Of a stretch of 64,000 nucleotides of DNA, positions 35,584-43,677 are shown in pieces. The notes beneath the pieces are model-generated. The model worked only from the letters and a program-made list of their open reading frames with translations. It did no database searches and had not been told where the DNA came from. Position 1 is the stretch's first letter, and each line of letters begins with the position of its first letter. The translations under genes and the position numbers were made by a program. Source of the DNA: Streptomyces luomodiensis (GTDB lineage: Bacteria > Actinomycetota > Actinomycetes > Streptomycetales > Streptomycetaceae); assembly GCF_031679605.1 (NCBI RefSeq), contig NZ_CP117522.1:7564001-7628000 (forward strand), read 5' to 3'.

Positions 35584-37353
35584 ATGCATCCGCACCCTTC
35601 TCCGCACCCCAGACCCCACCCAGCCTCCGACCTAGGGTTTCTATCGGGCCCCAACTCCGGCCCCGGCCCGGGACCCGACTCCGGGTCGGGTTCCGGGTCC
35701 CGTTCCGGGGCCGACGCCGGATCCCGCCTCGAACCTCGCCCGAGGTCCGACCCCGGGTCCGGCTCCGGTCCTGACGCCAGATCCCGTTCCGGGTCCGACT
35801 CCCGATCCCGCCTCGGGTCCGGCTCCGGGCTCGACTCCGGGCCCCACCTCGGGGGCATCCCCGGGTCCGACTCCGGATCACATTCCGGGCCTGACGCCGG
35901 GTCTCGTTCTGGGTCCGGCTCCGGGTTTCTTCTCGGGTCCGGCCCTGGGGCCCGCTCCGGGCCCCACTCCGGACGTCGTTTCGGGCGTCGCCGCGGATCC
36001 CCGCGTGGGGCGCGCCTTGCTGCCGTCGGGGCTGCCCTGCTGCTCGCCCTGACGGCCCTGCCCGCCACCATGTCCGGGGCCGCCGCCGCCTCGGACCCGT
36101 CCGGCCGGGTGCTGGTCTTCTCCAAGACGGCCGGCTTCCGCCATGACTCGATCCCCGAGGGCATCGCCGCCATCGAGGAACTCGGCGAGCAGGGCGGCTT
36201 CGCCGTGGACGCCACCGAGGACGCCGCCGCCTTCACCCGCGCCAACCTGGCCCGCTACGACGCCGTCGTCTTCCTCTCCACGACCGGCGACGTCCTGGAC
36301 ACCGCCCAGCAGGCCGCGTTCGAGCGCTATGTGCGGGCGGGCGGCGGCTACGTCGGTGTCCACGCGGCCGCCGACACCGAATACGACTGGCCCTTCTACG
36401 AGGGCCTCGTCGGCGCGTACTTCCGGTCCCACCCCGCGATCCAGCAGGCCACCGTGGGCGTCGAGGACCATGCCCACCCCGCGACCGCGCACCTGGGGCG
36501 GACATGGGAGCGGACCGACGAGTGGTACGACTACCGGACCAACCCCCGGGAGCGGGTGCGGGTCCTCGCCACGCTCGACGAGTCCTCGTACCAGGGCGGC
36601 GCGATGGGGGAGGACCACCCCATCTCCTGGTGCCAGGAATACCGCGGCGGCCGCGCCTTCTACACCGGCTTCGGCCACACCAAGGAGTCCTACGCCGACC
36701 CGGCCTTCCGGCAGCACCTGCTCGGCGGCATCCGCTACGCCACCGGCGCCGCGCACGCCGACTGCCGCCCCGAGCGGGGCTACCGCCCGCTCTTCGACGG
36801 CACCTCGACGGACGGCTGGCAGCAGGCGGGCCCGGGGTCCTTCACCCTCGACACCTCGGCCGGAACGCTCACCTCGACGGGCGGCATGGGCCTGCTCTGG
36901 TACCAGGCGCGCGAGCTGCGCTCGTACTCGCTCAAGCTCGACTGGAAGCTGACAGGCGACAGCAACTCCGGGGTCTTCGTGGGCTTCCCGGCCTCCGACG
37001 ACCCCTGGTCGGCGGTCGACAACGGCTACGAGGTGCAGATCGACGCCACGGACACCCCCGACCGCACCACCGGGTCGGTCTACGGCTTCCAGTCGGCGGA
37101 CCTCGCCAAGCGGGACGCGGCGCTGAACCCGCCGGGGGAGTGGAACACATACGAGATCCGTGTGCAGGACGAACGGCTGCGGATCTGGCTCAACGGCGTG
37201 AAGATCAACGACTTCACCAACCGGGACCCGGCGCGCAGCCTGCGACAGGGCTACGTCGGTATCCAGAACCACGGGGAGGGGGACGAGGTCTCCTTCCGCG
37301 ACATCCGCGTCAAGGACCTGCCGACGAAGGGCGGCGGCCACCACGACCGCTAG
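35584..37353 (+). CDS. secreted ThuA-like/DUF1080 (3-keto-disaccharide hydrolase-type) protein with expanded N-terminal repeat
   Basis: 589 residues. Residues 1-140 are low complexity (Gly, Ser, Arg, Asp, Pro) encoded by a DNA repeat; then comes an Arg-rich signal peptide (RRGSPRGARLAAVGAALLLA, about 135-170). ThuA domain about 172-395 (RVLVFSKTAGFRHDSIPEG; GYVGVHAAADTEYDWPFY; YTGFGHTKESYADPAF). DUF1080 about 400-582 (YRPLFDGTSTDGWQ; LKLDWKLTGDSNSGVFVGFP; GYVGIQNHGEGDEVSFRDI). Relatives hydrolyse 3-keto-glycosides made by a sugar-3-dehydrogenase. A signal peptide that starts after 140 residues is odd, so the true start may be downstream of the ATG at 35584. Confidence 0.8.
   Translation: MHPHPSPHPRPHPASDLGFLSGPNSGPGPGPDSGSGSGSRSGADAGSRLEPRPRSDPGSGSGPDARSRSGSDSRSRLGSGSGLDSGPHLGGIPGSDSGSHSGPDAGSRSGSGSGFLLGSGPGARSGPHSGRRFGRRRGSPRGARLAAVGAALLLALTALPATMSGAAAASDPSGRVLVFSKTAGFRHDSIPEGIAAIEELGEQGGFAVDATEDAAAFTRANLARYDAVVFLSTTGDVLDTAQQAAFERYVRAGGGYVGVHAAADTEYDWPFYEGLVGAYFRSHPAIQQATVGVEDHAHPATAHLGRTWERTDEWYDYRTNPRERVRVLATLDESSYQGGAMGEDHPISWCQEYRGGRAFYTGFGHTKESYADPAFRQHLLGGIRYATGAAHADCRPERGYRPLFDGTSTDGWQQAGPGSFTLDTSAGTLTSTGGMGLLWYQARELRSYSLKLDWKLTGDSNSGVFVGFPASDDPWSAVDNGYEVQIDATDTPDRTTGSVYGFQSADLAKRDAALNPPGEWNTYEIRVQDERLRIWLNGVKINDFTNRDPARSLRQGYVGIQNHGEGDEVSFRDIRVKDLPTKGGGHHDR
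35640..35990. repeat. in-frame GGGTCCGACTCCGG-type repeat at the start of the ThuA gene
   Basis: Around 350 bp of degenerate repeats built from (C/T)CCGGGTCCG(A/G)CTCCGGG. They keep one reading frame that gives Gly-Ser-Arg/Asp-Ser peptides with no stop. They separate the upstream ribosome binding site from the real signal-peptide codons. Confidence 0.85.
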
Positions 37354-37995
37354 GCGCTACGACCACTAGGCCACCACGACCGCTGGGTCACCACGACCGC
37401 TGGGCGCCCCGGTCCGCCGCCCCGACGGCCCGAGGGGAGCCGTGGGGGCGGCGTGGCGGCGGGAAGGAGTACGCCGCCTCCTCCCCGCCGCCACCCAAGC
37501 CGCCCCACAGGAGCCGGGGCCCGACGGCCCCGACCACCCGGCCTCCGCCCTGGGGCCCCGGCCACTCCACACGGGTCCCCGGGGGCGGCAACCTCGTCTC
37601 GGCCCGGCGGTGGCCGCCGAGCCTGGCCACGGCCTTCCGCCACGGCCACGGCCACGGCCACGGCACGGGCTGTTGGGACAGATCCCGGGTCTCGGGACTC
37701 GGCCCCGAGCCTGGTGGCCGGACCCCGGTCCGGCCCTGGGACCGGTGGCCACTGATGCGGCCTTGGCCGTACCGCGTGTCCGGCGGGCCGTGCGCCTGGC
37801 GGGCCGTGCGCCTGGCGGACCGCTGCACCCCGCCCCCGTACCCGCACGGCCGCCCGACCACCCGGCAGGGCCCCACCCGACACCGACCACCCGACCGCGA
37901 CAGACACCCGCAGGACGCAACAGACCCGGCGCCGCACCCGCACCCCCGCCGCCGCGAACCACCTGCGCAACCCACGCCCACCCGGGAGGCAGCCA
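37354..37995. other. 640-bp gap without a recognisable gene
   Basis: It opens with four degenerate copies of CCACGACCGCT straddling the ThuA stop, has a GGCCAC run around 37640-37665 and a GGGCCGTGCGCCTGGCG duplication around 37785-37820. Open frames on both strands lack codon bias and any known motif. The last 150 bases are C-rich and should contain the promoter of the ebo-like operon. Confidence 0.6.
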
Positions 37996-39138
37996 GTGAC
38001 CACCCGCCCCGACGACATCACCCCACCCCGCGACGCACCCCGTACGGGGGTCTGGCTCATCGGCGCTCGCGGTTCCGTCGCCACCACCGCCGTGGCGGGC
38101 TGTGCCGCCGTCGCCGGGGGGTTGCAGCCGGCGACCGGCATGGTCACCGAGACCCCGCCGTTCGCGGACAGCGGCCTTCCCGCGCTCGCCGACCTCGTCT
38201 TCGGCGGCCATGACACCGCCGCGACCCCGCTGCCCAAGCGGGCCGAGGCGCTGGCCGCCGACGGGGTGCTGCCGCATGGGCTGCCCGCCGCCGTACGCGC
38301 CGAACTCGCCGCCGCCGACGCGGCCGTCCGCCCCGGCGGACCGCAGCCCGGCGACGGCCGCGGTGCGGAGGAGCTGATCGCGGCCTTCGCGGCCGACCTC
38401 ACCGACTTCCGCCGTACGCACGGGCTGGCCCGCGCCGTCGTCGTCAACGTCGCGTCCACCGAAGCGGCCCCGGCGGACGCCGACGCCCTGCCGCCCAGCT
38501 CCCTCTACGCCGCCGCCGCGCTGCGCGCCGGGTGCCCGTACGTCAACTTCACCCCCTCCACCGGTCTCCACCACCCCCGGTTGCGCGAGCCCGCCCGCCG
38601 CTCCGGTCTGCCGTACGCGGGGCGCGACGGCAAGACCGGGCAGACGCTGCTGCGGTCCGTACTCGCGCCGATGTTCGCGCAGCGGGCACTGGCCGTACGG
38701 ACCTGGTCCGGTACGAACCTCCTCGGCGGCGGCGACGGCGCCGCCCTCGCCGACCCGGGCGCCGCGGCGGCCAAGAACGCGGGCAAGGCGCGGGTCCTCT
38801 CCGACAGCCTCGGCGAACTCCCCGACGGCGAGCTGCACATCGACAACGTGCCCGCGCTCGGCGACTGGAAGACCGCCTGGGACCATGTCGCCTTCGACGG
38901 CTTCCTCGGCTCCCGGATGATCCTCCAGACCATCTGGCAGGGCTGCGACTCGGCCCTCGCCGCACCGCTCGTCCTCGATCTGGCCCGGCTGACCGCCCGC
39001 GCCCATGAGCTGGGCCTCGCCGGGCCGCTCCCCGAACTCGGCTTCTACTTCAAGGACCCGGACGGCGGCCCGCCCGCGCTCGCCGACCAGTACGCGGCGC
39101 TCGTCGGCTTCGCCGAGCGGCTGCGGGGGCGGTCATGA
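37996..39138 (+). CDS. inositol-3-phosphate synthase family protein, first gene of the ebo-like operon
   Basis: A 380-residue NAD-binding enzyme homologous to myo-inositol-1-phosphate synthase. Evidence: N-terminal GVWLIGARGSVATTAVAG, YVNFTPSTG, the catalytic block GRDGKTGQTLLRSVLAPMFA, WSGTNLLGGGDGAAL (equivalent of the NHLGNNDG segment) and DHVAFDGFLGSRMILQTIWQG. It cyclises glucose 6-phosphate if it keeps the classical activity, but it may use another sugar phosphate. GTG with GGGAGG upstream. Its stop overlaps the prenyltransferase start. In cyanobacterial ebo clusters a 3-dehydroquinate synthase-like EboD, also a sugar-phosphate cyclase-like enzyme, is found; this gene may fill that slot (inference). 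Confidence 0.85.
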   Translation: MTTRPDDITPPRDAPRTGVWLIGARGSVATTAVAGCAAVAGGLQPATGMVTETPPFADSGLPALADLVFGGHDTAATPLPKRAEALAADGVLPHGLPAAVRAELAAADAAVRPGGPQPGDGRGAEELIAAFAADLTDFRRTHGLARAVVVNVASTEAAPADADALPPSSLYAAAALRAGCPYVNFTPSTGLHHPRLREPARRSGLPYAGRDGKTGQTLLRSVLAPMFAQRALAVRTWSGTNLLGGGDGAALADPGAAAAKNAGKARVLSDSLGELPDGELHIDNVPALGDWKTAWDHVAFDGFLGSRMILQTIWQGCDSALAAPLVLDLARLTARAHELGLAGPLPELGFYFKDPDGGPPALADQYAALVGFAERLRGRS

Positions 39139-40583
39139 CGCGGACGGACAAGAAGAGGGCGGTGGGGACCTGGGGGGACTGGGCCGAACTGCTCCGCGTA
39201 TCGGCCCTGTTCACGGTCCCCGGTGACGCCCTGGCAGGCGCGGCCGCGGCCGGCCGCGGCCCCAACCGGGGTACGGCGCTCGGGGTCTGCGCGTCGCTGT
39301 GCCTGTACGAGGCGGGCATGGCGCTCAACGACTGGGCGGACCGGGACGTCGACGCCGTGGAACGCCCCGGCCGCCCACTCCCGTCGGGCCGTATCGCCCC
39401 GGTCGCGGCGCTGACCGCCGCGACCGGGCTGACCGCCGCCGGACTGGCCTGCGCCGCCGCCGCGGGCCGCCCGGCCCTCGCCACGGCTACGACCCTGGCG
39501 GGCACGGTGTGGGCGTACGACCTGGGGCTGAAGAACACCCCCGCGGGCCCGCCCGCCATGGCCGCGACCCGCGCGCTCGACCTCCTCCTCGGCGCCACGG
39601 CCTCCGCCGGTCACCTGCGCCCGGCCCTGCGCCCGGCCGTCCTCCTGGGCGCCCACACCCTCGCGGTGACCACGGTCTCCCGGCGGGAGGCGGTCGGCGG
39701 CTCCTCGACGGCGCCCCTCGGCGCACTCGCGGCGGCAGCGGCGATCGCCTGGACGGCCACCCGTCACCCACCCCGCCCGGCCGCCACCCCGACCGGCGCG
39801 GGACCCGACCGCGTAGTGGTCCGCCACGCGGCGGTCGCGGCCGCACCCGGGGCCACCGCCCCGGAGCGTGGCCCGGCTGCCGGTGTCGCCGTCAGCCGGG
39901 GGCTCGGTCGCCTGCTGAGCCAGGGTGCGGGGAAGGCGCGGCGTGGTGGCCCGTCGGGGGGACTCGCCGGGGCCGTCCTGGCGGCCCCTGCCCCCATGAG
40001 AGGCGGCCCACCGGGCGGGCGGCGGGTCGGCCGTCGCCCCTCCGTGGGACCTGACCGCGTGGTGGGCCGCTCCGCGGTGGTTGCGGCCGCCGCAGGGGTC
40101 GGCAGCGCGGTTGGCCGGAGAATCGCTCGTGCGGGTGGCCAGGGCGCGCAGTTGCGGCGGGGCGGCCCGTCGGGGCGACTCGCCGGGTCCGCCGTGGCGG
40201 GCTTGGCCGCCGGCGTGGCCAAGCGACATGCGGTGGCCACGGCCCGCACCGGGCGCGGTGGCTCACCGGCGGGGTGGCCCGCCCGGCGGGGCACCCGAGG
40301 CGCGGGCGCTTGGCACCGCACGCGATCGACGAGCCGCTTCGCGGCCGTCGCGGCGGCCGTGCTCGCCGGGGGGTACGTCGCCACGGTCGCCCGGCCGTTG
40401 GCGCACGCCGCGCTCAACCCCTCCCCGTACCTCCTCCAGCGCGCCGTCGGCAGTGGCATCCGCGCGACGATCCCGCTTCAGGCCGTACTCGCCTCCCGCG
40501 CCGGGGCGCACCGTACGGCCGCCGGGCTGCTCGCGCTCGTACCCGTCGCCCGCCGGCTGGCGAGAAAGGTGAGCGCGACATGA
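39135..40583 (+). CDS. eboC: UbiA-family prenyltransferase (EboC/SCO3242 type) with a large repeat insertion
   Basis: Integral membrane enzyme that would attach a prenyl chain to a polar or aromatic acceptor. The first Asp-rich motif is NDWADRDVDAVERPGRPLPS (about residue 57), and WAYDLGLKNTPAGP marks the second motif region. Normal members have about 300 residues. Here 482 are encoded because residues 215-398 are an Ala/Gly/Arg-rich, soluble, repeat-like block (two related copies beginning GPDRVV) between predicted helices. Carrier-like sequence resumes with AGGYVATVARPLAHAALNPSPY. ATG overlaps the previous stop (ATGA), and the stop overlaps the next start. Confidence 0.85.
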   Translation: MTRTDKKRAVGTWGDWAELLRVSALFTVPGDALAGAAAAGRGPNRGTALGVCASLCLYEAGMALNDWADRDVDAVERPGRPLPSGRIAPVAALTAATGLTAAGLACAAAAGRPALATATTLAGTVWAYDLGLKNTPAGPPAMAATRALDLLLGATASAGHLRPALRPAVLLGAHTLAVTTVSRREAVGGSSTAPLGALAAAAAIAWTATRHPPRPAATPTGAGPDRVVVRHAAVAAAPGATAPERGPAAGVAVSRGLGRLLSQGAGKARRGGPSGGLAGAVLAAPAPMRGGPPGGRRVGRRPSVGPDRVVGRSAVVAAAAGVGSAVGRRIARAGGQGAQLRRGGPSGRLAGSAVAGLAAGVAKRHAVATARTGRGGSPAGWPARRGTRGAGAWHRTRSTSRFAAVAAAVLAGGYVATVARPLAHAALNPSPYLLQRAVGSGIRATIPLQAVLASRAGAHRTAAGLLALVPVARRLARKVSAT

Positions 40584-41476
40584 GCCGCCCCACCCCGGAA
40601 GCCCTCCGCTTCGCCTACGGCACCAACGGTCTGACCGACCTCCGCCTGACCGACGCCCTCGCGCTGCTCGCCGACCTCGGCTACGACGGCGTCTCGCTGA
40701 CCCTCGACCATATGCACCTCGACCCACTCGCCCCGGACCTCGCCTCCCGCACCCGCCGAGTCGCCCGCGACCTCGGGCGGCTCGGCCTCGGTGTCGCGAT
40801 CGAGACCGGCGCCCGGTACGTCCTCGACGCCCGGCGCAAGCACCACCCCACCCTTCTCGACCCGGACCCCGAGGCCCGCGGCGCCCGCGTCGATCTGCTG
40901 CTGACGGCCGTCCGGGTGGCCGCCGACCTCGGGGCGCCGGCCGTGCACTGCTTCAGCGGAGTGCTGCCACCCGGTGAGTCGGAGCGGACGGCGTGGCGTC
41001 GGCTGGCGGACGCCATCGGGCCGGTGGCCGACGCCGCCGGGGCGGCGGGCGTGGCCCTGGCGATCGAGCCGGAGCCGGGGCATCTCCTCTCCGACCTCGC
41101 CGGATTCCACCGGCTGCGCACGGCGCTCGGCGACCCGGCGGCCCTCGGCCTCACCCTCGACATCGGCCACTGCCAGTGCCTGGAACCGGCCCCGCCCGCC
41201 GAGTGCGTCCGCGCGGCGGCGCCATGGGTGCGGCATGTACAGATCGAGGACATGCGGCGCGGGGTCCATGAGCATCTGCCCTTCGGCGACGGAGAGATCG
41301 ACTTCCCGCCCGTGCTGGAGGCGCTGCGCGCCACGGGCTACCGGGGGCTCGTCGGCGTCGAACTGCCTCGCCATTCACACGCCGGTCCCGAACTGGCCCG
41401 CACCTCCCTGCGCTTCCTCAAGGACGCCGAACGGCTCGCCGAACGCGCCGCGATCGAGGGAGGCGTCCGGTGCTGA
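40580..41476 (+). CDS. sugar phosphate isomerase/epimerase family TIM-barrel protein in the ebo-like operon
   Basis: A 298-residue xylose-isomerase-like barrel. Metal-site segments: ALAIEPEPGHLL (Glu), LTLDIGHCQCLE (Asp, His), VRHVQIEDMRRGVHEHLPFG (Glu, His), and YRGLVGVELPRHSHAG near the end. An early GYDGVSLTLDHMH replaces the usual GYDGVE. ATG at 40580 overlaps the prenyltransferase stop (ATGA). Substrate unknown; one of four barrel proteins of this superfamily in the window. Confidence 0.87.
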   Translation: MSRPTPEALRFAYGTNGLTDLRLTDALALLADLGYDGVSLTLDHMHLDPLAPDLASRTRRVARDLGRLGLGVAIETGARYVLDARRKHHPTLLDPDPEARGARVDLLLTAVRVAADLGAPAVHCFSGVLPPGESERTAWRRLADAIGPVADAAGAAGVALAIEPEPGHLLSDLAGFHRLRTALGDPAALGLTLDIGHCQCLEPAPPAECVRAAAPWVRHVQIEDMRRGVHEHLPFGDGEIDFPPVLEALRATGYRGLVGVELPRHSHAGPELARTSLRFLKDAERLAERAAIEGGVRC

Positions 41477-42726
41477 CCCCGAGGGAACTGCGCGTCGCCG
41501 TGGAGAAGCGCCTGGACGAGGCCGGACGCGCCTGGCTGGACCGGGCCCTGACGGAAGCGGAAGCCGCGAAAGCGGCGCATACCGGCCCGCAGCCCGGCGC
41601 TTCCGGTCCCGCCCGCTGGGAGCTGGACTTCGCCTCCGCCGGCCGCCACGTCCGCCCCACACATGCCCGGCAGGCCGGGAACACGCAGCGGCCCGAAGGC
41701 ACCCCCGAGACCCGCGAGGCCCGCGACACGCGTGAGGCCCCGGGCACTCGTGAGGTCCCGGGCACTCGCGAGGCTCCCGGTGCCCCGGAGGTGCTGGGTG
41801 CTCGTGAAGTCCCGGGCACTCGCGAGGCCTCGGGTGTCCGTGAGGTCTTGGGTGCCCTGGAGGTGCCGGGCACTCGCGATGCCAGCGAGGCTCGCGACGC
41901 GCGTGAGGCCCCGGGTGTCCCGGAGGTGCCGGGTGCCCGTGGGGCCCCGGGTGTCCCGGAGGTGCCGGGTGCCCGTGAGGCCCCGGGTGTCCCGGAGGTG
42001 CCGGGTGCCCGTGGGGCCCCGGGTGTCCCGGAGGTGCCGGGTGCCCGTGGGGCCCCGGGCGTCCCGGAGGTGTTGGGTGCCCCCGAGGGCGCCCGCGATG
42101 CCAGCAGGGCGCGCGATGTGCGTGAGGCCCGTGTGGCCCCGGGCGCCCGCGAAGTCCACGGCAGCCGCGGACCCCACCGCGCCCGAGAGGCCCGAGAGGC
42201 CGGGGCGGCACCGGATCTCCCCGACGCCGTCCGCGTCCTGCTCCTGCACGCCGCCAACGTGGACGCGCGTACAGCCGCGAGGCTGTACGCGCACGGCACC
42301 GGTGCCGAGCGCCGCGCCGTGCTCCTCGCGCTGCCGTATCTACGTATCGACGGGGCGGACGCCGTTCCCCTCGTCGAGGACGCCCTGCGGACCAACGACA
42401 CCCGGCTCGTGGCGGCCGCCGTCGGCCCGTTCGCCGCCCGTCACCTCTCCCCGCACAGCTGGCGGCAGGCCGTGCTGAAGTGCCTGTTCACCGGCGTCCC
42501 GCTGACCGCCGTCGCCGACTGGGAGCGCCGTGCGCGCGGCGACGCCGAGCTGGCCCGCATGCTCACCGACTACGCCCGCGAGCGCACCGCCGCCGGCCGC
42601 CCCGTGCCCGGCGACCTCGACCCCGTGCTGGCCCGGACCCGCGCCCCGCTCGGCGAGGAGCCCCTGACCCGAGCCCCGTCCCGAGAGGCGTCCCTGCCCC
42701 GCGCCGTGTCCCGCGAGGAGTCCTGA
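41470..42726 (+). CDS. eboA: EboA-domain protein with a long internal repeat
   Basis: EboA is a conserved helical protein of unknown biochemistry, always found with other Ebo proteins. The recognisable parts are residues 1-70 (LTPRELRVAVEKRLDEAGRAW) and 245-390 (LLLHAANVDARTAARLYAHG; RAVLLALPYLRIDGADAVPLV; DTRLVAAAVGPFAARHLSPH; VLKCLFTGVPLTAVADWERR). Between them about 170 residues of Pro/Gly/Ala/Arg/Glu repeats have been inserted, with a 12-residue unit of the form APGVPEVPGARG. Without it the length would be the usual 240-250. A Pro/Arg/Ser tail ends the protein. GTG start overlaps the previous gene by seven bases. Confidence 0.85.
   Translation: MLTPRELRVAVEKRLDEAGRAWLDRALTEAEAAKAAHTGPQPGASGPARWELDFASAGRHVRPTHARQAGNTQRPEGTPETREARDTREAPGTREVPGTREAPGAPEVLGAREVPGTREASGVREVLGALEVPGTRDASEARDAREAPGVPEVPGARGAPGVPEVPGAREAPGVPEVPGARGAPGVPEVPGARGAPGVPEVLGAPEGARDASRARDVREARVAPGAREVHGSRGPHRAREAREAGAAPDLPDAVRVLLLHAANVDARTAARLYAHGTGAERRAVLLALPYLRIDGADAVPLVEDALRTNDTRLVAAAVGPFAARHLSPHSWRQAVLKCLFTGVPLTAVADWERRARGDAELARMLTDYARERTAAGRPVPGDLDPVLARTRAPLGEEPLTRAPSREASLPRAVSREES
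41700..42100. repeat. 36-bp tandem repeat inside eboA
   Basis: At about 41910-42075 four to five near-identical 36-bp units (GCCCCGGGTGTCCCGGAGGT plus 16 more bases), flanked upstream by older, diverged 18-36-bp copies from 41700. The 36-bp period keeps the frame. Little divergence between the central units implies recent expansion. Confidence 0.9.
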
Positions 42727-43670
42727 TGCGCATCTTCGATCCCCACATCCATATGACCTCCCGCACCACCAACGACTACGAGGCCATGTACGCCGCGGGG
42801 GTGCGCGCCGTCGTCGAGCCGTCCTTCTGGCTCGGGCAGCCCCGCACCTCGCCCGCCAGCTTCTACGACTACTTCGACTCCCTCCTCGGCTGGGAGCCCT
42901 TCCGGGCCGCCCAGCACGGCATCGCCCACCACTGCACCCTGGCCCTCAACCCCAAGGAGGCCAACGACCCGCGCTGCGTCCCCGTCCTGGACGAGCTGCC
43001 GCGCTACCTCGTCAAGGACGGCGTCGTGGCCGTGGGCGAGATCGGCTACGACTCGATGACCCCCGCCGAGGACGCCGCCCTCGCCGCCCAGCTCCAGCTC
43101 GCCGCCGAGCATGGTCTGCCCGCCCTCGTCCACACCCCGCACCGCGACAAGCTCGCCGGTCTGCGGCGCACCCTCGACGTCGTCCGGGAGTCCGCGCTGC
43201 CCCCCGACCGCGTCCTGGTCGACCACCTCAACGAGACCACCGTCGAAGAGGCCAAGGACAGCGGCTGCTGGCTGGGCTTCTCCGTCTATCCGGACACCAA
43301 GATGGACGAGGAGCGGATGGTCGCGATCCTGCGCGCGTACGGGCCCGAGCGGGTGCTGGTCAACTCCGCCGCCGACTGGGGGCGGAGCGATCCGCTCAAG
43401 ACCCGCAAGGTCGGTGACCTGATGCGCGCCGAGGGTTTCACCGAGGACGACATCGACCTGGTGTTGTGGCGCAACCCGGTCGCGTTCTACGGGCTCAGCG
43501 GCCGTCTGGACCTGGACCTCGACAGTGAGGAGACCGTGGCCACCGCCACCCACGAGGGCAACTCCATCCTGCGCGGCGGCGCCCCGGCCACCCCGGCCAC
43601 CTCGACCCCGGTCACCCCGGCAACCTCGACCCCGGCCACCCCGGCAGCCGCTGCATCGACGGGACGGTGA
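42726..43670 (+). CDS. eboB: TatD-family metal hydrolase (EboB)
   Basis: Metal-dependent amidohydrolase-fold enzyme, 314 residues. Metal ligands are visible: DPHIHM (residues 5-10), GEIGYD (Glu), ALVHTPHRD (His), VLVDHLNE (His) and NSAADWGRSD (Asp). The match is to the EboB-type TatD group (VEPSFWLGQPRTSPASFYDYF early in the chain). The last 30 residues are a Thr/Pro/Ala/Ser repeat tail (ATPATSTPVTPATSTP) outside the fold. ATG overlaps the eboA stop by one base (TGATG). Confidence 0.88.
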   Translation: MRIFDPHIHMTSRTTNDYEAMYAAGVRAVVEPSFWLGQPRTSPASFYDYFDSLLGWEPFRAAQHGIAHHCTLALNPKEANDPRCVPVLDELPRYLVKDGVVAVGEIGYDSMTPAEDAALAAQLQLAAEHGLPALVHTPHRDKLAGLRRTLDVVRESALPPDRVLVDHLNETTVEEAKDSGCWLGFSVYPDTKMDEERMVAILRAYGPERVLVNSAADWGRSDPLKTRKVGDLMRAEGFTEDDIDLVLWRNPVAFYGLSGRLDLDLDSEETVATATHEGNSILRGGAPATPATSTPVTPATSTPATPAAAASTGR

Positions 43671-43677
43671 GTACCCC

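Noticed and set aside
33020..35881. 953-residue open frame on the minus strand opposite the sugar dehydrogenase
   Set aside because: The plus-strand frame has a signal peptide, propeller and PKD motifs with normal codon bias; the long antisense frame is a by-product of GC-rich third positions.
37354..37995. Minus-strand frames of 197-369 codons between the ThuA and MIPS-like genes
   Set aside because: They consist of Gly/Arg/Val-rich low-complexity sequence, have no ribosome site and partly run antisense into the MIPS-like gene.
41470..42726. Frameshifted or broken eboA because of its extra length
   Set aside because: The frame is continuous, both halves align with EboA and the extra part is a 36-bp periodic repeat that preserves frame.
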